From RGIG3009 sp045541495 (GTDB lineage Bacteria; Bacillota; Clostridia; Oscillospirales; Acutalibacteraceae), in contig JAZQJE010000001.1 of the NCBI GenBank assembly GCA_045541495.1, positions 1 through 6,963 of the forward strand: DNA of 6,963 nucleotides. The letters run 5' to 3'. Under the pieces are notes generated by a model. The model saw nothing but the letters and a program-made list of their open reading frames with translations. It was not told the DNA's origin and made no database searches. Shown in pieces: positions 6,026 to 6,963 of this stretch. Positions within the stretch are counted from its first letter, which is position 1, and every line of letters begins with the position of its first letter. Made by a program: the position numbers and the translations under genes.

Positions 6026-6048
6026 GACAAAGGAGGTGAAAGGGAACG

Positions 6049-6906
6049 ATGCCGGTGATCTATTTGGATGTGCTGATCGCGTTGAATTGGCTGATCGACT
6101 TCGTGTTATTATCCGCTACACAGAAGATGCTTCATATCCCCGTAAAACGATTTCGCGTGATACTGGGCGCGTTAATCGGCGGATGCAGCGCCTGTATAGT
6201 ATTGTTACCCACCTTGCCGACGGCTATACAGTTGGCGGTGAATGTGGCCGTTGCCGCGGAAATGATCGCCGTTGCGTTTCCGTTATGTCGCTGGATGGTT
6301 TTTTTAAAACGAACAATCGTATTTTTGGTGATTTCCCTGTTGTTTTCGGGAGTTATTGCCTTTTTTTGCCGCTTTTTGCAGGGCGAGACCCTACTGGTAC
6401 ATAACGGGGAAGTTTATGCCGATCTGTCACCGCTGACATTGACGGTGTTTGCCCTCATCACCTACGGCATTATGCGCTTGTGTGAATACTGGACAAGGCG
6501 GCGGATGCCCAAGGGTGGGGAATATCGATTGCGGATCTGGGACGGCGAGCAAGAATATGTAGGGCGAGCTTTGTGCGATACGGGATTGCATTTGCAGGAG
6601 CCCTTTTCGGGCGCGTCGGTGATCGTATTGGAGCGAACGGCGGCGGAAGTGTGCTTGACATCGGAGATCAAACAAGCCATCGATCAACAGAAAGTGTGTC
6701 CTCGATTGCGTATGATCCCCTACCGAACAGTGGGTGGAGAGGGATTGTTACCCGCCTTTCGCCCGCGGCGGGTGCAACTCGGGCGCCTGGGAGAAACGGA
6801 ACAGGATATCAGCGGTGTGTATGTGGCGTTGTGTGACGAATTAGGTTGCGGTGAATATGAAGCCTTGATAGGAACAGAGTGTACGGAAGGATGGAGAGAA
6901 CGATGA
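6049..6906 (+). CDS. spoIIGA: SpoIIGA, sigma-E processing peptidase
   Basis: A membrane-bound aspartic protease that cuts the pro-peptide from pro-sigma-E in the mother cell early in sporulation, when triggered from the forespore. The 285-residue protein opens with the family start VIYLDVLIALNWLIDFVLL. About five membrane segments follow (roughly 3-23, 36-54, 58-78, 87-107, 126-144), then a cytoplasmic protease domain. The aspartic motif is CDTGLHLQEP (176-185) with catalytic Asp177, matching the IDSGNQLYDP region of B. subtilis; the usual Asn after DS/TG is Leu here. RMIPYRTVGG (221-230) is the conserved second block and EALIGTE (271-277) lies near the end. The Shine-Dalgarno AGGAGGTGA (6031-6039) is near perfect. 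Its stop overlaps the sigE start (ATGA), the classic pairing of these genes. LemA-tpm, not ftsZ, lies upstream. Confidence 0.95.
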   Translation: MPVIYLDVLIALNWLIDFVLLSATQKMLHIPVKRFRVILGALIGGCSACIVLLPTLPTAIQLAVNVAVAAEMIAVAFPLCRWMVFLKRTIVFLVISLLFSGVIAFFCRFLQGETLLVHNGEVYADLSPLTLTVFALITYGIMRLCEYWTRRRMPKGGEYRLRIWDGEQEYVGRALCDTGLHLQEPFSGASVIVLERTAAEVCLTSEIKQAIDQQKVCPRLRMIPYRTVGGEGLLPAFRPRRVQLGRLGETEQDISGVYVALCDELGCGEYEALIGTECTEGWRER

Positions 6907-6963
6907 ATGAGTGGATCAGCCGCTTGTTGCGGTGGATGTTATTTCGTTGGAAACGGTTGGGGG
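6903..6963 (+). CDS. sigE: RNA polymerase sigma-E, pro-peptide start (runs off right edge)
   Basis: Only the first 20 codons are present: MNEWISRLLRWMLFRWKRLG. They form a basic, Trp- and Leu-rich amphipathic segment, as expected for the membrane-associating pro-sequence of sigma-E, which SpoIIGA removes. The ATG overlaps the spoIIGA stop as ATGA, and GGAGAG (6893-6898) lies 4 bases upstream. Identity rests on position directly after spoIIGA and on the character of the pro-sequence, since no sigma-factor region is inside the window. Confidence 0.85.
   Translation, partial: MNEWISRLLRWMLFRWKRLG

Overview
The window comes from the chromosome of an endospore-forming Bacillota, most likely a Clostridia-class gut or rumen type. 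The evidence is a spoIIGA gene running into the first codons of sigE (sporulation sigma-E and its processing protease), strong AGGAGG-type Shine-Dalgarno sites, tight ATGA and few-base gene junctions, and an AraC-family regulator divergent from a galK-galT pair. Coding regions are of moderate GC, while the left end and the intergenic regions are clearly AT-richer.

Layout, left to right. (1) On the minus strand, 1-344 is the N-terminal part of a Thr/Ser-rich lipoprotein that leaves the window. (2) 345-838 is an AT-rich intergenic stretch with no convincing gene. It holds a short possible coding remnant (549-650) and two hairpin terminators (757-795 and 806-829). (3) A minus-strand galactose operon follows: galK (1809-3101), then galT (839-1807), one base apart, with a good promoter before galK. 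(4) Divergently, an AraC-family regulator (GTG start at 3239) is joined by an ATGA overlap to a small C_GCAxxG_C_C-family cysteine protein (4066-4515). A perfect 16-bp hairpin terminator (4521-4558) ends this unit. (5) On the minus strand, lemA (5331-5900) and a TPM-domain membrane protein (4570-5325) form an operon with a near-consensus promoter. (6) Divergently, spoIIGA (6049-6906) overlaps sigE (6903 to the right edge). Its promoter region has a perfect TATAAT, no ordinary -35, and a Spo0A-box-like sequence exactly 22 bp upstream of the -10.

How the genes work together. GalK and GalT phosphorylate galactose and exchange it onto UDP. The epimerase (galE), mutarotase and any transporter are not in this window. 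The AraC-type protein is the obvious candidate regulator of galKT because the two promoters lie back to back in about 135 bp. LemA and TPM proteins commonly occur together and act at the cell envelope. SpoIIGA removes the pro-peptide of sigma-E in the mother cell early in sporulation. I found no phage, insertion sequence, CRISPR, tRNA or rRNA, and no clearly new system. The most interesting parts are the lemA/spoIIGA divergent promoter region, the regulator coupled to a cysteine protein, and the unexplained left intergenic stretch.
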